The translations under genes and the position numbers were made by a program. The notes beneath the pieces were generated by a model that saw nothing but the letters and a program-made list of their open reading frames with translations, did no database searches and was not told the origin of the DNA. Below are positions 28,590 through 39,077 of a DNA stretch of 47,894 nt, in pieces. Within the stretch, counting starts at the first letter, position 1. The number at the start of each line of letters is the position of its first letter. Source of the stretch: Mesostigma viride (taxonomy: Eukaryota > Streptophyta > Mesostigmatophyceae > Mesostigmatales > Mesostigmataceae); contig RPFO01000406.1 in assembly GCA_009746045.1 (NCBI GenBank), positions 763,501-811,394 on the forward strand, given 5' to 3'.

Positions 28590-29038
28590 GGCTACGTTTA
28601 ATAGCACCTAGACGATGGCAGGGGGCGCAGGCACACGGCTCACGTGCGTGGTGCCGCCATAACGTGCAGAAAAATAGCGATATCTGCTGGGCAGGCCGCT
28701 GGCGATAACTTGCGAAATCCTGGGCGATGGCTGCTAAAAATTAGATCAGCGTGTTCGTCATCAAAAGGCGAGTCTGTTGCAATTTACCCGACCAAATTTC
28801 ATGCCTGGAGTCAAAAGTTATGAGCATTCTCGGCATCCATATATAGCTCGGCACACCGTAAACGTAAAGGGTCTATCTGATGTGTCTACCTGATCTGTGC
28901 GGGCCAGGTGCGTGCCATGGTTCGGTCGGTCTTTCCCCACTCCACCATCAAGTGCGAGGACGCGGATGGGGCCGCCCTCTACGTTGCAGGCCGTGCCCCT
29001 GGCCTAGTGATCGATCATGAACGAGCTTGGAGAAGGGG
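28590..29038 (-). other. 5' UTR of the - LINE
   Basis: About 450 bp from the TSD to the ORF1 ATG. It contains GCTCATAACTTTTG (element sense, about 28810-28825), matching GCTCATAACTTTCAC in the 5' UTR of the ORF1-only elements. Confidence 0.55.
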
Positions 29039-29051
29039 GTCCTGTCCCCAT

Positions 29052-29395
29052 ATCTGTTCATTATTGTCGTGGATCACGTCATGCGCCGGGCACGTGCGCG
29101 CTTTACTGCTCTTAAGGGGTTCGAGCCTGGCTTGGACATCCTTTAATAACGAGAAAGAGCACGGCGGGGTTAAACCTAGTTACCCCCTGGCCGACCTGAT
29201 TTATGCGGACGACACCACCCTCATCGCGAGCCCCGAGCACATTCAGACCTGGCTGGACTGTCTGGGCTTGGAGGCGCGGGCGGTGGGGTTGGAGATTAGT
29301 ATCAAAACTGAGGCTATGGTGATTGGGGCTTCCAGTAGCACGCCGCTACCACGGCTGCTAGACGGGACGGAGGTCCCGTTTCGTGATCGCTTTAA
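29052..29395 (+). pseudogene. LINE ORF2 on +, segment 2 (RT motif C)
   Basis: Resumes exactly where 19074 stopped: CCCCAT continues into LFIIVVDHVMRRARARF, then LADLIYADDTTLIASPEHI (motif C YADD, about 29193-29204), GLEISIKTEAMVIGAS and DGTEVPFRDRF. It is cut after TTAA at 29395 by the piggyBac-like element and continues at 33146. Confidence 0.85.
29392..29395. repeat. TTAA target site of the piggyBac-like element, left copy
   Basis: TTAA here and at 33146-33149. Removing the insert and one TTAA restores the ORF2 reading frame. Confidence 0.85.
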
Positions 29396-29433
29396 CCCGT
29401 GTTTTTTTAATTAGAACACGATATATCGCGTTG

Positions 29434-30636
29434 TAAGCTTTTTTTAGAACGCGTATAGCACCTAAGGAAAATTTTTTTTCATGGTCATGTATATACTTTC
29501 CTGAAAGCCAATAAATCAAAGGATTTATGGAGGTTTTTTGAGCTACTCAGACCTACAAAATGCTTATTCATTAGAGAGATACACTGGTTTGAATACAGGG
29601 GGGTCTGACCATGACCGCGATTTCTTGACCCTAGGTCACAAGTCATGTGCTTATTCACAAATGGTTCATGAAAAAAATCTGGCTTCTTGCACGAGCTATG
29701 GGCAACATATGCAGGCTCTGTGAAACAAAACTCAGGCCCATTGGGCCACTGGAGCTATTTTTCATTAGCATCACAATTACAACACAGTATAACGCAGTGG
29801 GAAACATGAGAGCCCTTCACAACATTACGCAACGACACGAGCCCCATAAACGGGGCCATAGTGAGCTTGGAGGGTCAAAACGTTGAAAATAGGTGTTGTA
29901 AACAGTATAAGTTATACAGCATCAAACATGCACCAAACATCATGACTGGATGACCTAATATGACTGAATCAGGCAGCCATAGCCAAAGCATCATCCACTC
30001 TCACAACGTGTTGAGCACATGCCTCGTGGGAACGGAGGTGCTGGGTTTTCATTCCATAACGCGTGCAATACTGAAAGAAAGAGGCACGTGTAATGCAAGG
30101 CTTGGATATAGGTTGAGCGATCCATGAGCTTACATGCAGGCAAAGATGACGCTGGAATGCATGCTAGCAAATGGTGGCAAGATGCTAACAACACATGATT
30201 ATACACCGTGATTATGGGCACCTAGCTGATCTTCTTGCACAATCAACGCAGTATAAACCATCAACATCCAATCCTCACGATATATGCACGGCTTGACGAC
30301 GTATACAGCACCTAAATACTGCACAACTGCAACCTGCTATGGCTGACATGCAAGCAACGTCGAGTAGGATGGCGGTCTTAGAGAGGCTGGGCAGAGGTCG
30401 GTAGAAATAAGTGAAAAACTGGCAGAACTGCTAGGTAGAAACACGATATACTTACGCCTGCAAGCACTACTGAGCCGGTGGCAGAGGCCATTTCCAGGAA
30501 AATACAGCATACCGTAGCAATAGCCACGGTCACGCCTTACGCTATTTGCAGGCACCATCATGCCCGGAGCTACCCAATAAAAGTCTGCACAAATCTCGGT
30601 TTAGCCGAGAGTCCGGGCGTTCGGAATGAATAAACA
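29434..30636. other. Interior of the piggyBac-like element, left part
   Basis: About 1.2 kb of A/T-rich DNA. ORFs are all under 80 aa and match nothing. I see no gene. Confidence 0.55.
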
Positions 30637-30638
30637 TG

Positions 30639-30640
<2 letters not shown>

Positions 30641-30702
<62 letters not shown>
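30641..30702. repeat. ATT microsatellite, tail of copy B
   Basis: About 20 uninterrupted ATT units, reading AAT on the element strand. It replaces the AATT tail of copy A and the AATTT tails of the RT-bearing LINEs. Confidence 0.9.
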
Positions 30703-30706
30703 GTCA

Positions 30707-30731
30707 ACATCACTCGGTTGGGAGTCAATGT
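30707..30731 (-). other. 3'-terminal stem-loop of copy B
   Basis: In element sense ACATT pairs with GATGT (one T-G wobble) and ACTC with GAGT, loop enlarged by a C-C mismatch. Confidence 0.65.
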
Positions 30732-31131
30732 AGCACATATCCCTGAGAAGGGGCATATGGCTTTCAATACATCCTAGGCTACTTCATGCAAGGGTGGGAA
30801 TGTAAGCAACACTTGCTCTAGGGGCCGCAAGGGCACCTGCACCGCCATGCTGTCTCAGGTTCAACCCAGCGAAGGGGATCCTGGCACGGGGGAGGAAGAT
30901 CATCATGGCTATACAAGGGCTAGGGCATGGCTTCTCGACAGAGAGCATCTCTCTGCATGGCATAGCATGGCTAAATTCTTAATGCAACATCCATGGGGGT
31001 CCCATTATAGGCATGGCTTGGCTAAATGCTAAAGGCAACATCCATGGGGGCCATTGTGGGCGCACATGCGCGTGGGCCACATGCTAGGCTAAGCCTTACT
31101 AATCTACACTACACTACTGGTATGTATATTC

Positions 31132-32476
31132 CTAGTCTGAGGTGGCAGGAGGGGGCTGCCAGGGCTTGTGGTCAACGTGGATGACCGCCCCCCTCCAGTA
31201 TACCGGCTTCCCCCTTGCGCTCTGCCGGAGCTGAAGGTAGGTCGGCCATAGCTCGCGTCGCCGCTGTTGCTGGGCCAGGGTCAAGTCGTCGTCCAGCGTG
31301 AAGCGAGTCTCCGAGAGCTTCTTGCGGCATTTAAGGAACGCCAGCTTGTCCGCCATGTACTTAAAGGTGAGGAGCACGGGTGCCGGGCCAGCCTTCCCCC
31401 GCGCGCGGGGAGGCGGACAGCCGACATGTCCAGCTCACCAGTGAGTAACATGGGGCAAGAATGGCGCGCTTAAATGCCTCAAGAAGGCTCGTGGAGGTCT
31501 CACCTGCCGGCTGGTCGAAGTGCTTGACGATGACATTGTGGCTGCGCCGGGCGATGTCGGCTTCCTCGCGAAGGTCGAGGGCTTGTTGCTTGAGTTGTGC
31601 CGAGATGGTGGAGGTGGTGGAGGTGGTGTGTTGCTTAAGCAAGTCCGCCCAGGTGGAGGGAGCATCGCCGGCCGGGCCAGCAGAAGCCGGCTGGGCGGCG
31701 ATGTCCTTCACCGCCTGGGCGGTGAGGCCGGCGGTGTCATGCAAGCTCTCAAGGGCGTTGGCGGTGGCTTGAAGGCGTTGGTCGATGTCGAGGAGCTGGG
31801 CTTTGATGTCGGCAGTGGAGGCGGAAATGGCAGTGGAGGTGGAGGCGGCGGCGGTGGAAATGTGAGGAAGTTCAGCAGTCAGCGTGCCACCCATTGCTGC
31901 GACGTCGGCAGCAAGGGGGGTCACGTGCTGCTGAAAGGCTTCCATGAGGATGGAACGGAGGGTGGGGGCGGAGATGGATGGAGCCCAGATCTCGCCGTCA
32001 GAGCGCTGGAGAAGGGAGTTGAGGATGGCGTGCTGGAGACGGGGGCGTGGGGAGCCGAAAATCATGCTGACGTTGTGCCAGCGGTTGCCGTCAGTGCAGA
32101 GGAGGCGGCCGGTGGCGTGGAGATGGAGGCACAGGTCGTAAAGCGAGGCGTAGTCCCCATAGAAGATGCAGTGCATAGCACGGTCCGGGGACATGTTGGT
32201 CCAGTCGTGATCATCGACCTGGAAAGGTTGGAGCCGAAAGCGCGGTTCCGAGGGGCGTGAAGACCCTCCTGTTTGGTCGGCGGGGCGGGCGCGTTTAGTG
32301 TCAGGCGATGCCGATGGCGAGGCATTGAGCCCGGGAGGGTTCGGGGCGAGCACCAGTGCGCGACTAGTGTCACCGCTGCCTTCCGGATCTGGCGAGGCTG
32401 CAGCCGCAGCTGCCGCATTTTCATGGGCGAGCGCATCCGCCAAACTGCGTTGCGTCGACGGGCGTTTGCTCGTCAT
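31132..32476 (-). pseudogene. L1-type ORF1 of copy B, two frameshifts
   Basis: Begins MTSKRPSTQRSLADALAHEN and matches copy A along its length, with the RRM-like and C-terminal blocks preserved. Two 1-bp losses in G-runs (near 31452 and 31409) shift the frame through about 15 codons, giving an early stop at 31361. The rest continues in the original frame to 31132. The part between N-terminus and helical stretch is the most divergent from copy A. Confidence 0.82.
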
Positions 32477-32635
32477 ATATTGCGTTTTAGATTCGGAAAA
32501 TTATACCAGCATGTGCGTCTTAGAAAGACGAAGCGATAGTGATATTCACGGCTAAATTTGGTGCTCACACGTGAAAGTTATGAGCTCCGCCGTCAGCCAT
32601 GGCTACCTCGTGGCTCGTGGCTCGTGGCTGTGTTA

Positions 32636-33145
32636 AGAAGTCGAAACACCATGGAAATACCAAGCATGGTGCCGCAGCAGACTCGAGTCTTGACGTAATA
32701 ATATGTATGCCGGTTTCCAGGGTTTCCGCATGAAAGTTGGGTGAGAAACTGGAAAAAACTACGTTTCCTTTGCCCCAGTACCTCAACAAACTCGTAGAAA
32801 CCTAATTATCAACCTCTGAACGCATCATCATGGTCGTGCTACCCAACAGCCACTGAAATTCGCGCGAAAACTGGCGAGATCTACCTGCCGCCATCGCCGT
32901 CGTCTTCACCTTCGTCCCGCGAAAATGCCTGATTTCAGTGGTACATATTTGGTTGCAGCTGTCACAAAAAAAAAACCAAAAATACCAGGATTTTTTCTTG
33001 AATTCTATGAGATGTTTCTGACCTATGTTGAAAGTTTCAGACCAAAAATCGCATGTTTAATAGGTTTGCCACGTGTCAGATTACAACGCGATACATCGCG
33101 TTCTAACCCTACAACGCGATGTATCGCGTTGTAAAAAAACACGGG
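32636..33145. other. Interior and right end of the piggyBac-like element
   Basis: About 0.5 kb. It holds a 22-bp class palindrome in two tandem copies before the TIR; otherwise nothing recognised. Confidence 0.55.
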
Positions 33146-33966
33146 TTAAACTGCTGGGAAGCATGCTTTTTGACACCGCCGCCGATGTGGACACCCGCAT
33201 CGGCCTGGCCTGGGCTCGGCATCATTCGCTGAAAACCTACTGGCACTCGAAGGTCCTCGGCGAGCACCGCAAGCGCATGCTCCTCAAGGTCCTGACCAGT
33301 CCTCACGGTGCTCACATATGGCGCCGAGGCATGGACGCTCACGGACACGCTGGCGGCCAAGCTAAACGGCACGGTAACCAGGATGCTCCGTCAGGCCCTG
33401 AATGTCGGGTTTTCCACGCATAGGTCTCTAGAATCTTTGTACCAGGGCATGCCTCGCATTTCGGACGAGATTAGACAGCGTAGGATAGCATTCGTAGGAC
33501 ATCTTGCTCGCACCAGCCAGGTAGACACCGCCCTCGGTCTGGCCGGCCCCCAGCGGCTTGGCCAGCCAGGACGGCATATCCTGACCTGGCCTGGCCCCAA
33601 GGACATTCCTAAGAAGGTAGGCAAACATGTCATGACCTACCCTCAGCAGTTGATGGCTGACCTAGTGGTCCCAGCGCAGTTTGAACATCGCATTCACTCC
33701 CTCTCTCTTGCTTGGACTGCTATGCAGGACAAGAAGAGGTGGAAGACCATTGTCCAGGCTCATACGCCCGCCCCTGTGGGCAAGCCCCCTCCCCCCAAGT
33801 GGAAGGGGCGCTTTGCTGAGTAGAATAGGTAGGGTTTTCTAGATTAGATTAGCTTAGAGTTAGATTAGTTCGGTTTCGCGGCTTTGTCCCCCCCTCCATC
33901 CATCCACCGGAATATGTGCTACATGATCTCCCAACGGAGTCATGTTATAATTTAATTTAATTTAAT
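33146..33966 (+). pseudogene. LINE ORF2 on +, segment 3, with 3' end and tail
   Basis: Continues ORF2 after TTAA with LLGSMLFDTAADVDTRIGLAWA, YGAEAWTLTDTLAAKLNGT, LRQALNVGF, RRIAFVGHLARTSQVDTALGL and a Pro/Lys tail, stop at about 33823. The 3' UTR, hairpin (33921-33945) and AATTT-type tail (33946-33966) follow. One frameshift lies near 33300. Confidence 0.85.
33921..33945 (+). other. 3'-terminal stem-loop of the + LINE
   Basis: ACATGA pairs with TCATGT and CTCC with GGAG around loop CAAC, with a single bulged T: ten pairs. Confidence 0.8.
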
Positions 33967-34107
33967 TTTGTACTCGGTGTGGAAAGAAATATGACTCTCA
34001 TTAAAGTCCGTCTGCAAGGAGGCACGCCAACAAGTTTGGCACAATCACAACAAGTCAGCCGATTATATTGTCGTCAGAAAGCAACAAACGTGAAAACGCT
34101 AGCTGCC

Positions 34108-34678
34108 TGTTACGCCGCGGATATCTACCTCCACCTCTACCTCTAATGGGCCTGATACTACCTAAACTGGTCAGGCCTCCTCTACTTAACCCTCTGGCGA
34201 AAGACGAACGTGACGGAGCTGATCTCAATGCATTAACGTAAGTGTTGCTATAATACGCCATACAACCATTTACCAAAACCCGTTTACTCCAGGAATAGAG
34301 GAAGGAAACACAACTACACTGCCGTGACCCAAGCCTAAATGTGTTAATTCATTTAACACACGCCGAGTGACCACACAAGGAGTGGAACGTGCATAAATGG
34401 TCACCAACGGTCCAACAGGCTCGGGCCGACCTGGCCCTCGCCTGCAGAACCACAGAAACACAGGCAGGTGCACAGATGCACGCCGGTCCACTACATTCTA
34501 CAAAAGGATAAGGACCACTAATATAGTACGCGGCGCGGCGCCCAAAGGCACCCAATATACCACAGTACTGTTACGGGGACAATCATGTCCAACTAGAACT
34601 GCACGTAACCTAGGAACAACCGAGGCCAAGGACCTAATTTACGTCCGTAACTACAACGAATTGTTACGCGACGTAACA
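34108..34678 (-). repeat. 3' LTR of the chromovirus
   Basis: 571 bp. In element sense it starts TGTTACGTCGCG and ends GCGGCGTAACA, so TG...CA with longer inverted ends. The polypurine tract abuts it on the inner side. I find no second copy near the 5' end of the element. Confidence 0.75.
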
Positions 34679-34697
34679 CCTCCCCCCCCACAAAAGG
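34679..34697 (-). other. Polypurine tract of the chromovirus
   Basis: In element sense CCTTTTGTG8-AGG ends at the LTR start TGTTACG; plus-strand primer. Confidence 0.75.
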
Positions 34698-35054
34698 TAG
34701 GGAGCCCTCTCCCTACGCAGAGAGGAGGGAACCAGAGGGGTAGGAAAATAATCCTAACGCACCCAGCACACACCAACACAATCGATAGACCATCCCAGAT
34801 ACAAAGCACCAATAGTTCACACGGTCTCCACCACCACGCCGGGTGGTGTAGGGTTAGCCAGCACCAAGCCTGGTGGTAGGTTCCCCTAACTGCCTGGAAC
34901 GGAGTCCTGGCCGGGGGGACGGCACTGGGCAGGACACACAGAGTAAACACATCAGCGCTAAGGACCAAGAACAGCCAACCAACTGGCCAGAATATGAGGG
35001 CGACTCTACATACCGGAGGGACAACACCCTCAGGTCGGGCCTAAGGCCCTCTAT

Positions 35055-37365
35055 CTAGTGGCCATCCGTCTGGTAAGTGCCACGAGAGGCCAGCAGGACC
35101 TCCAGGTAGGCCTGGTAGTGAGCCACATCCTCAACATTGTCATGCCTATCTACAGTGAGGAAAACATCGGCCCACACGCCGTCAGGAAAGAGGCCCAGGA
35201 AGGCCCAGTAATACCTATGCTGCGTGAGGACGACCTGGCCACGGGCCCAGTCCAGAAAGCCACAGGCAAAGAGGCGAAGGAAAGGCTCTACCGCGATCAG
35301 GCAAAGGGCCCGCAGGAGGAGGCAATGATACCGAATCCGAGGGCGCAGACCCGTCGGGAAGAACAGGTCCACCAGGGGCTCCACGTTGGACGGCCACAAC
35401 CGGATGTGCCGAATCTCGCGGGAGCGCCACCGACGAACACACTGTCGCGACCCGAATGTCTCTAGGTAGTCGCTGGCACGAGGAGGAGGGTGACCGCGGG
35501 AGTCTAGACCCTGGCCCGGGATAGGCGCCGGGCGGCGGGCATCCCACTCAAGGATGGGCTGGAGGACCGTAGTGTACGCCGCACCCGGCACCGCAGGAAA
35601 CTCTACTGTAAGGGCATCCGAAGCCATAATGCCCAGAGGGGGAGGGTAAGCCCACTGAAACCCACCGTAGGTGTCCAAGTCGTTGTGGCGCCTCGCCCAG
35701 CGATACAGGACGCGCCGGACCAGGATCTCACCCTCGAACACCGGATCAGCTAAAATAACCATGTCGAACGGAGGCCGATCAGTCTCAATGGGTAGGCCAC
35801 GATCCCGGGGCGCCCGACACACCTGGGAGAACCCATAGGACATGGGAGAGATGGCAAGCTCAGCAGAGGCGCGCGGCAGGTCACACTGTCGGCAGGCGAG
35901 TGCGGACATACCATACCCCGGAATGGGCGTGTCACGCGACTCCGGCGTCGCGTGCACCACAGAAGGAGCCCTGTCCCGATCACCCTGGGACAACTCCCTG
36001 AGGGAATCGGCAGCGCGGGTGGCGCGAGGATCCTGACCGGTGGACCGAACAACCGCGGCCAAGACCGCGAGGCCGAAGGAGGAGGGACCGGAGCAGGGGC
36101 TGACGCAGGGGCAGGAGCCGACACCGACGCAGGGGGCACTGGTAAAACAGGAGGTCGCGCCGGACCTGAAGCCAGAGAGGGCCGTGACGGACCCACCAAC
36201 GACGCAGGCGCGCCGGTCTCCGTTGCCGGTGCACCCTCAGGCCACATGTTGAAAATGGGGCCCGTAGGGACAGGCAGTCCTGCATAAGATTGACTACCAT
36301 CCAGGCCCCAGTCAGGAACCGGAATCCTCTGCGGAGGACCACCCTCCCAAAGTCTGGGAAGCCGCTAGTATCGCCAAAGAAACCCCGCGACGTCTGCGCC
36401 TGAGCGGGAGGAGGCTCGGAAGCAGCGACGGAGGGCGAGCTAACAGGGGCAGGAGACTCCCGCGTAGGCGCAGGTAGAGCGGTGACAGGCGCAGAGGCAG
36501 CAGGAGTCGCAGGAGCCGCCGGAACCACAGCGACCGCGGGCGCAGGCGGGGGCGCGGGCGAAGCCGTAGTCGCCGGGGCGACAGAAGGGGTAGGGGGCGC
36601 GGATCCAGCCGGCGTGGCCGGGACCTGCGCCTGGGCCGCAAGGAAGGCCCCAAACGCCGTGGTCAAAGACTGGATCTGAGCCTGCATAGCCGAGACCGTC
36701 GCCGAAAGAGGATCAGGCAAACCCGAAGGGGTAGGCTCCACTGCGACATCCCGGGTCGACCGAGGGGACGACGGGACCGGAGAGGGAGGGACAGACACCG
36801 AGGAGGCGGACGCAGCGCTCGAGGCAGAATAATCTGGAGTATAATGTACCTCGGCTGGGGCGCCCGAAGGGGTAGGACCACTAACCGCTAGTCCCGCCGA
36901 CTGATCAGCTATCTCCATGAACTCTACGGCCCGTAAAAGGTCGCAGGGGTTCTCGTCTACCTCAGCATCACCCTCAGCTGGAAGCCACGGGAACACCTCC
37001 CGTAGGCAGGTACGGCCCACAGGAGTGGAGAGGTAGGAGAACACACGGCAACACCGGAGAACCGCATCTATCTGCCCCAAGGCGGGACAGCTGGAACCAC
37101 ACCCCAACAAACAGTGTCCGGCATCATCGAAACCGTGCAGGACAAGCTGGTGCGGCTCATCAGGGGAAGGACCATACCACGTGACCCCGAAGAGGGCCGC
37201 CCTGACTAAGCTCGCATGTTGGGCCTGAAGGGCCGGCTGCACAACGCCACCCCGGTAACATGATCGCGACACCCAACGGCCCGGAAGGGCCTCGAAATAC
37301 AGCTCAGGGTCCGGTAGGGGCAGGGACGGCAGCGGGCTCTCAGCCGGAGGGGTAGGCTCTGTCAT
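35055..37365 (-). pseudogene. Extra ORF downstream of integrase, unknown product
   Basis: Starts at ATG 37365 (MTEPTPPAESPLPSLPLPD), 77 nt after the integrase stop, and runs to 35055 through two frame changes (near 36270 and 36060); about 770 aa. The N-terminal 170 residues are mixed in composition with several Cys (HCLLGCGSSCPALG). A long Ala/Pro/Ser linker follows. The C-terminal 300 residues look folded, with FLDWARGQVVLTQHRYYWAFLGLFPDGVWADVFLTVDRH near the end. No membrane anchor or signal peptide is clear, so an envelope role is not supported. The position, between integrase and the polypurine tract, is where env-like or other accessory ORFs sit in LTR elements. I do not recognise the family. 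Confidence 0.6.
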
Positions 37366-37441
37366 GACGGCTGCGGAGGGGAGGGGACAACCAACCACCC
37401 GTCGACAGCAGACATAACATAAGAGAGGAGAAGGCCTACGA

Positions 37442-38968
37442 CTAGAGCTTGTGCAGGGTTTTATATTCCTGCAGCAGGCGACTACACCCATCTAGCTCAC
37501 TCTCCGTATACCAAACCTTATCTACTTCACTACGAGCATACATCCACTTCACTTTATACTGACGCTGGGTACCGCGGCCCTTTTTGATATCTCGATGGGC
37601 CACGATGCTTTCTACTTCGTCTTCTACTTCCCCAGTGTCAGGATTATGCTCTAAAGGGGCAGGCGCTAACTCCCTGCCAGCGAACGTACTAGGGTGGTAC
37701 AGTTTAAGCTGGCTCCTATGGAAGGTGTTTGAATGCGTTTGCCAAGAGGTAGGGATATCGACCTTATACAAGAAATTTCCTACCCTAGACAACACATGGA
37801 AGGGTCCTAAGAAGGCAGGCCTAAGTTTGACCTTCAGTTCTGCTTCAAACTTATGAGCAAAACGGCCAACACGGGGGCCTTCTACTAATACTAGATCTCC
37901 TACTTCTATCTCAGGTGCTCGTCTATCTAAGGAGGCACGCAACCTAGCAAGGTACTTAGCCTGAGCTTTTTGATACCCTGAGATCGCGTGGTCATGAGCA
38001 GTTTTCATTCTATCTAGTAAGGACTGTACACCTTCTACAGTATCTCGGGACACATCATCCTTGTCCCGTAGAGGACTAGCTAAGAGAGAGGTAGGGGTAA
38101 GGGGCTGTCTCCCAGTATCTAAGAAGAAGGGCGTATATCCATGCGCAGCTTGGGGACAATTGTTGAGGGAGAACTCTACCAAACATAAATAATCCTCCCA
38201 ATCACTACCCGAGCCATTAACATAGTGCCTAAGCGCTTCTTCTACTACTCTATTAAGACGCTCTACTAAATGAGAGGAGGAGGAGTGGTAGGCAGTACCG
38301 TAGGTAACCTTGGTACCGATGGCAGCGAAAAACTGCTGCCAAAAATCTGAGGTAAATAATTTATCCTTATCACTAATAAACTGCCTACTCAATCCATGAT
38401 ATCTATATACATTATTGAGGTATAGGCGTGCGCAATCACGTGCGGTGAGTTCTAAAGGACACGGCACAAGATGGCACATACGAGTAAAACGATCTATGAA
38501 CACAAGGATTTGGGCATTGCCCCTATCATTCTTTCTAAAAGGTCCTACAAAATCCATCATGATAGAATCCCAAGGCATGATAGGGTCAGGCAAGGTCCTA
38601 GGTTCTGCTATCTGTCCTACATTATTGGGTTTCATTTCCTGGCAAGATTGACAAGTTCTAACATACTCATCCACATCCTTATAAAGGGAAGGCCAGTAAT
38701 AAGAGCGGGCTACTAGGTCCCGTACCCGTTTACCACCCTGGTGAGCAGCTAAGTCATGCAACTCAAAGAGCAAGGAGGAGCGACAGATAGGAGGGACATA
38801 CAGGCGCCATTGAGGGGGAGAATCTGCTATCTGCACATATAAAAACCCACCTACAAATTTACAAGGGTGCTTGCCTAATTGTTGGGGATGTGCAGCAATG
38901 GCAGCTAATGCTTCCGGCTCAGTGGCCGTAAATCTACTAATAAGGCGTTCAAGATCAGAGGTAGGCAT
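37442..38968 (-). CDS. Chromovirus integrase with C-terminal chromodomain
   Basis: 508 aa, open. It has an HHCC finger (LHDLAAHQGG ... CQSC) at about residues 70-112, then a DDE core with D in IMMDFVGP, D in FISDKDKLFTS and E in SHLVERLNRV, then RAPEIEVGDLVLVEGPR and AFLGPFHVLSRVGNFLYKVDIP as the GPY/F module. Residues of about 440-500 form a chromodomain (EVESIVAHRDIKK ... QYKVKWMYARSEVDKVWYTESEL), which in chromoviruses steers integration toward particular histone marks. The usual DGQTER around the catalytic Glu is SSHLVER here. It lies in a different frame from RNase H, so it is either a separate product or follows a lost frameshift. Confidence 0.9.
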   Translation of the reverse strand: MPTSDLERLISRFTATEPEALAAIAAHPQQLGKHPCKFVGGFLYVQIADSPPQWRLYVPPICRSSLLFELHDLAAHQGGKRVRDLVARSYYWPSLYKDVDEYVRTCQSCQEMKPNNVGQIAEPRTLPDPIMPWDSIMMDFVGPFRKNDRGNAQILVFIDRFTRMCHLVPCPLELTARDCARLYLNNVYRYHGLSRQFISDKDKLFTSDFWQQFFAAIGTKVTYGTAYHSSSSHLVERLNRVVEEALRHYVNGSGSDWEDYLCLVEFSLNNCPQAAHGYTPFFLDTGRQPLTPTSLLASPLRDKDDVSRDTVEGVQSLLDRMKTAHDHAISGYQKAQAKYLARLRASLDRRAPEIEVGDLVLVEGPRVGRFAHKFEAELKVKLRPAFLGPFHVLSRVGNFLYKVDIPTSWQTHSNTFHRSQLKLYHPSTFAGRELAPAPLEHNPDTGEVEDEVESIVAHRDIKKGRGTQRQYKVKWMYARSEVDKVWYTESELDGCSRLLQEYKTLHKL

Positions 38969-39077
38969 CGCTACAGAAGTATCCAGAACAGGTTTAAAGA
39001 GATCTCCTACCGCCTTGCCGAAGAGAAGGGGAGGTCCTAGGGGACTACGTTTTCATAAGACTTTCCTGACCTAGTCG

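Larger units (their letters stand above)
19075..29038 (-). mobile_element. LINE on -, near full length, split by a Copia element
   Basis: Inserted into the + LINE with a 13-bp TSD. Without the Copia insertion it is about 5.0 kb. In element sense it has a 5' UTR of about 430 bp, ORF1 (about 28589-27853), ORF2 (27743 to 19204, interrupted at 25161-20173), a short 3' UTR, the conserved hairpin and an AATTT-type tail. Endonuclease, RT and the C-terminal block are all present but frameshifted, so this copy is dead. It is the most complete RT-bearing LINE here and gives the consensus for the other fragments. Confidence 0.85.
30644..32628 (-). mobile_element. ORF1-only L1-like element, copy B
   Basis: 1.99 kb with a 7-bp TSD TGTGTTA (30637-30643 and 32629-32635). 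Same layout and same ends as copy A at 5036-6999: GAGCCACGA repeats at the 5' end, ORF1, 3' UTR, hairpin and a microsatellite tail, here about 60 bp of AAT units. Two full-length copies of one structure rule out accidental truncation. Confidence 0.85.
29396..33145. mobile_element. Non-autonomous piggyBac-like element
   Basis: Ends are perfect 13-bp inverted repeats CCCGTGTTTTTTT, flanked by TTAA on both sides; CC-starting ends and TTAA targets are characteristic of piggyBac. Next to the ends are imperfect palindromes ACAACGCGAT-R-TATCGCGTTGT, two on the right (33082-33134) and one decayed on the left (29416-29433). Without the nested ORF1-only LINE-like element it is about 1.75 kb. No DDD transposase is visible. 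Confidence 0.8.

Noticed and set aside
35980-37491. Start of the downstream ORF at the ATG at 37491
   Set aside because: It would overlap the integrase C-terminus in another frame; the ATG at 37365 begins the conserved-looking part and follows the integrase stop.
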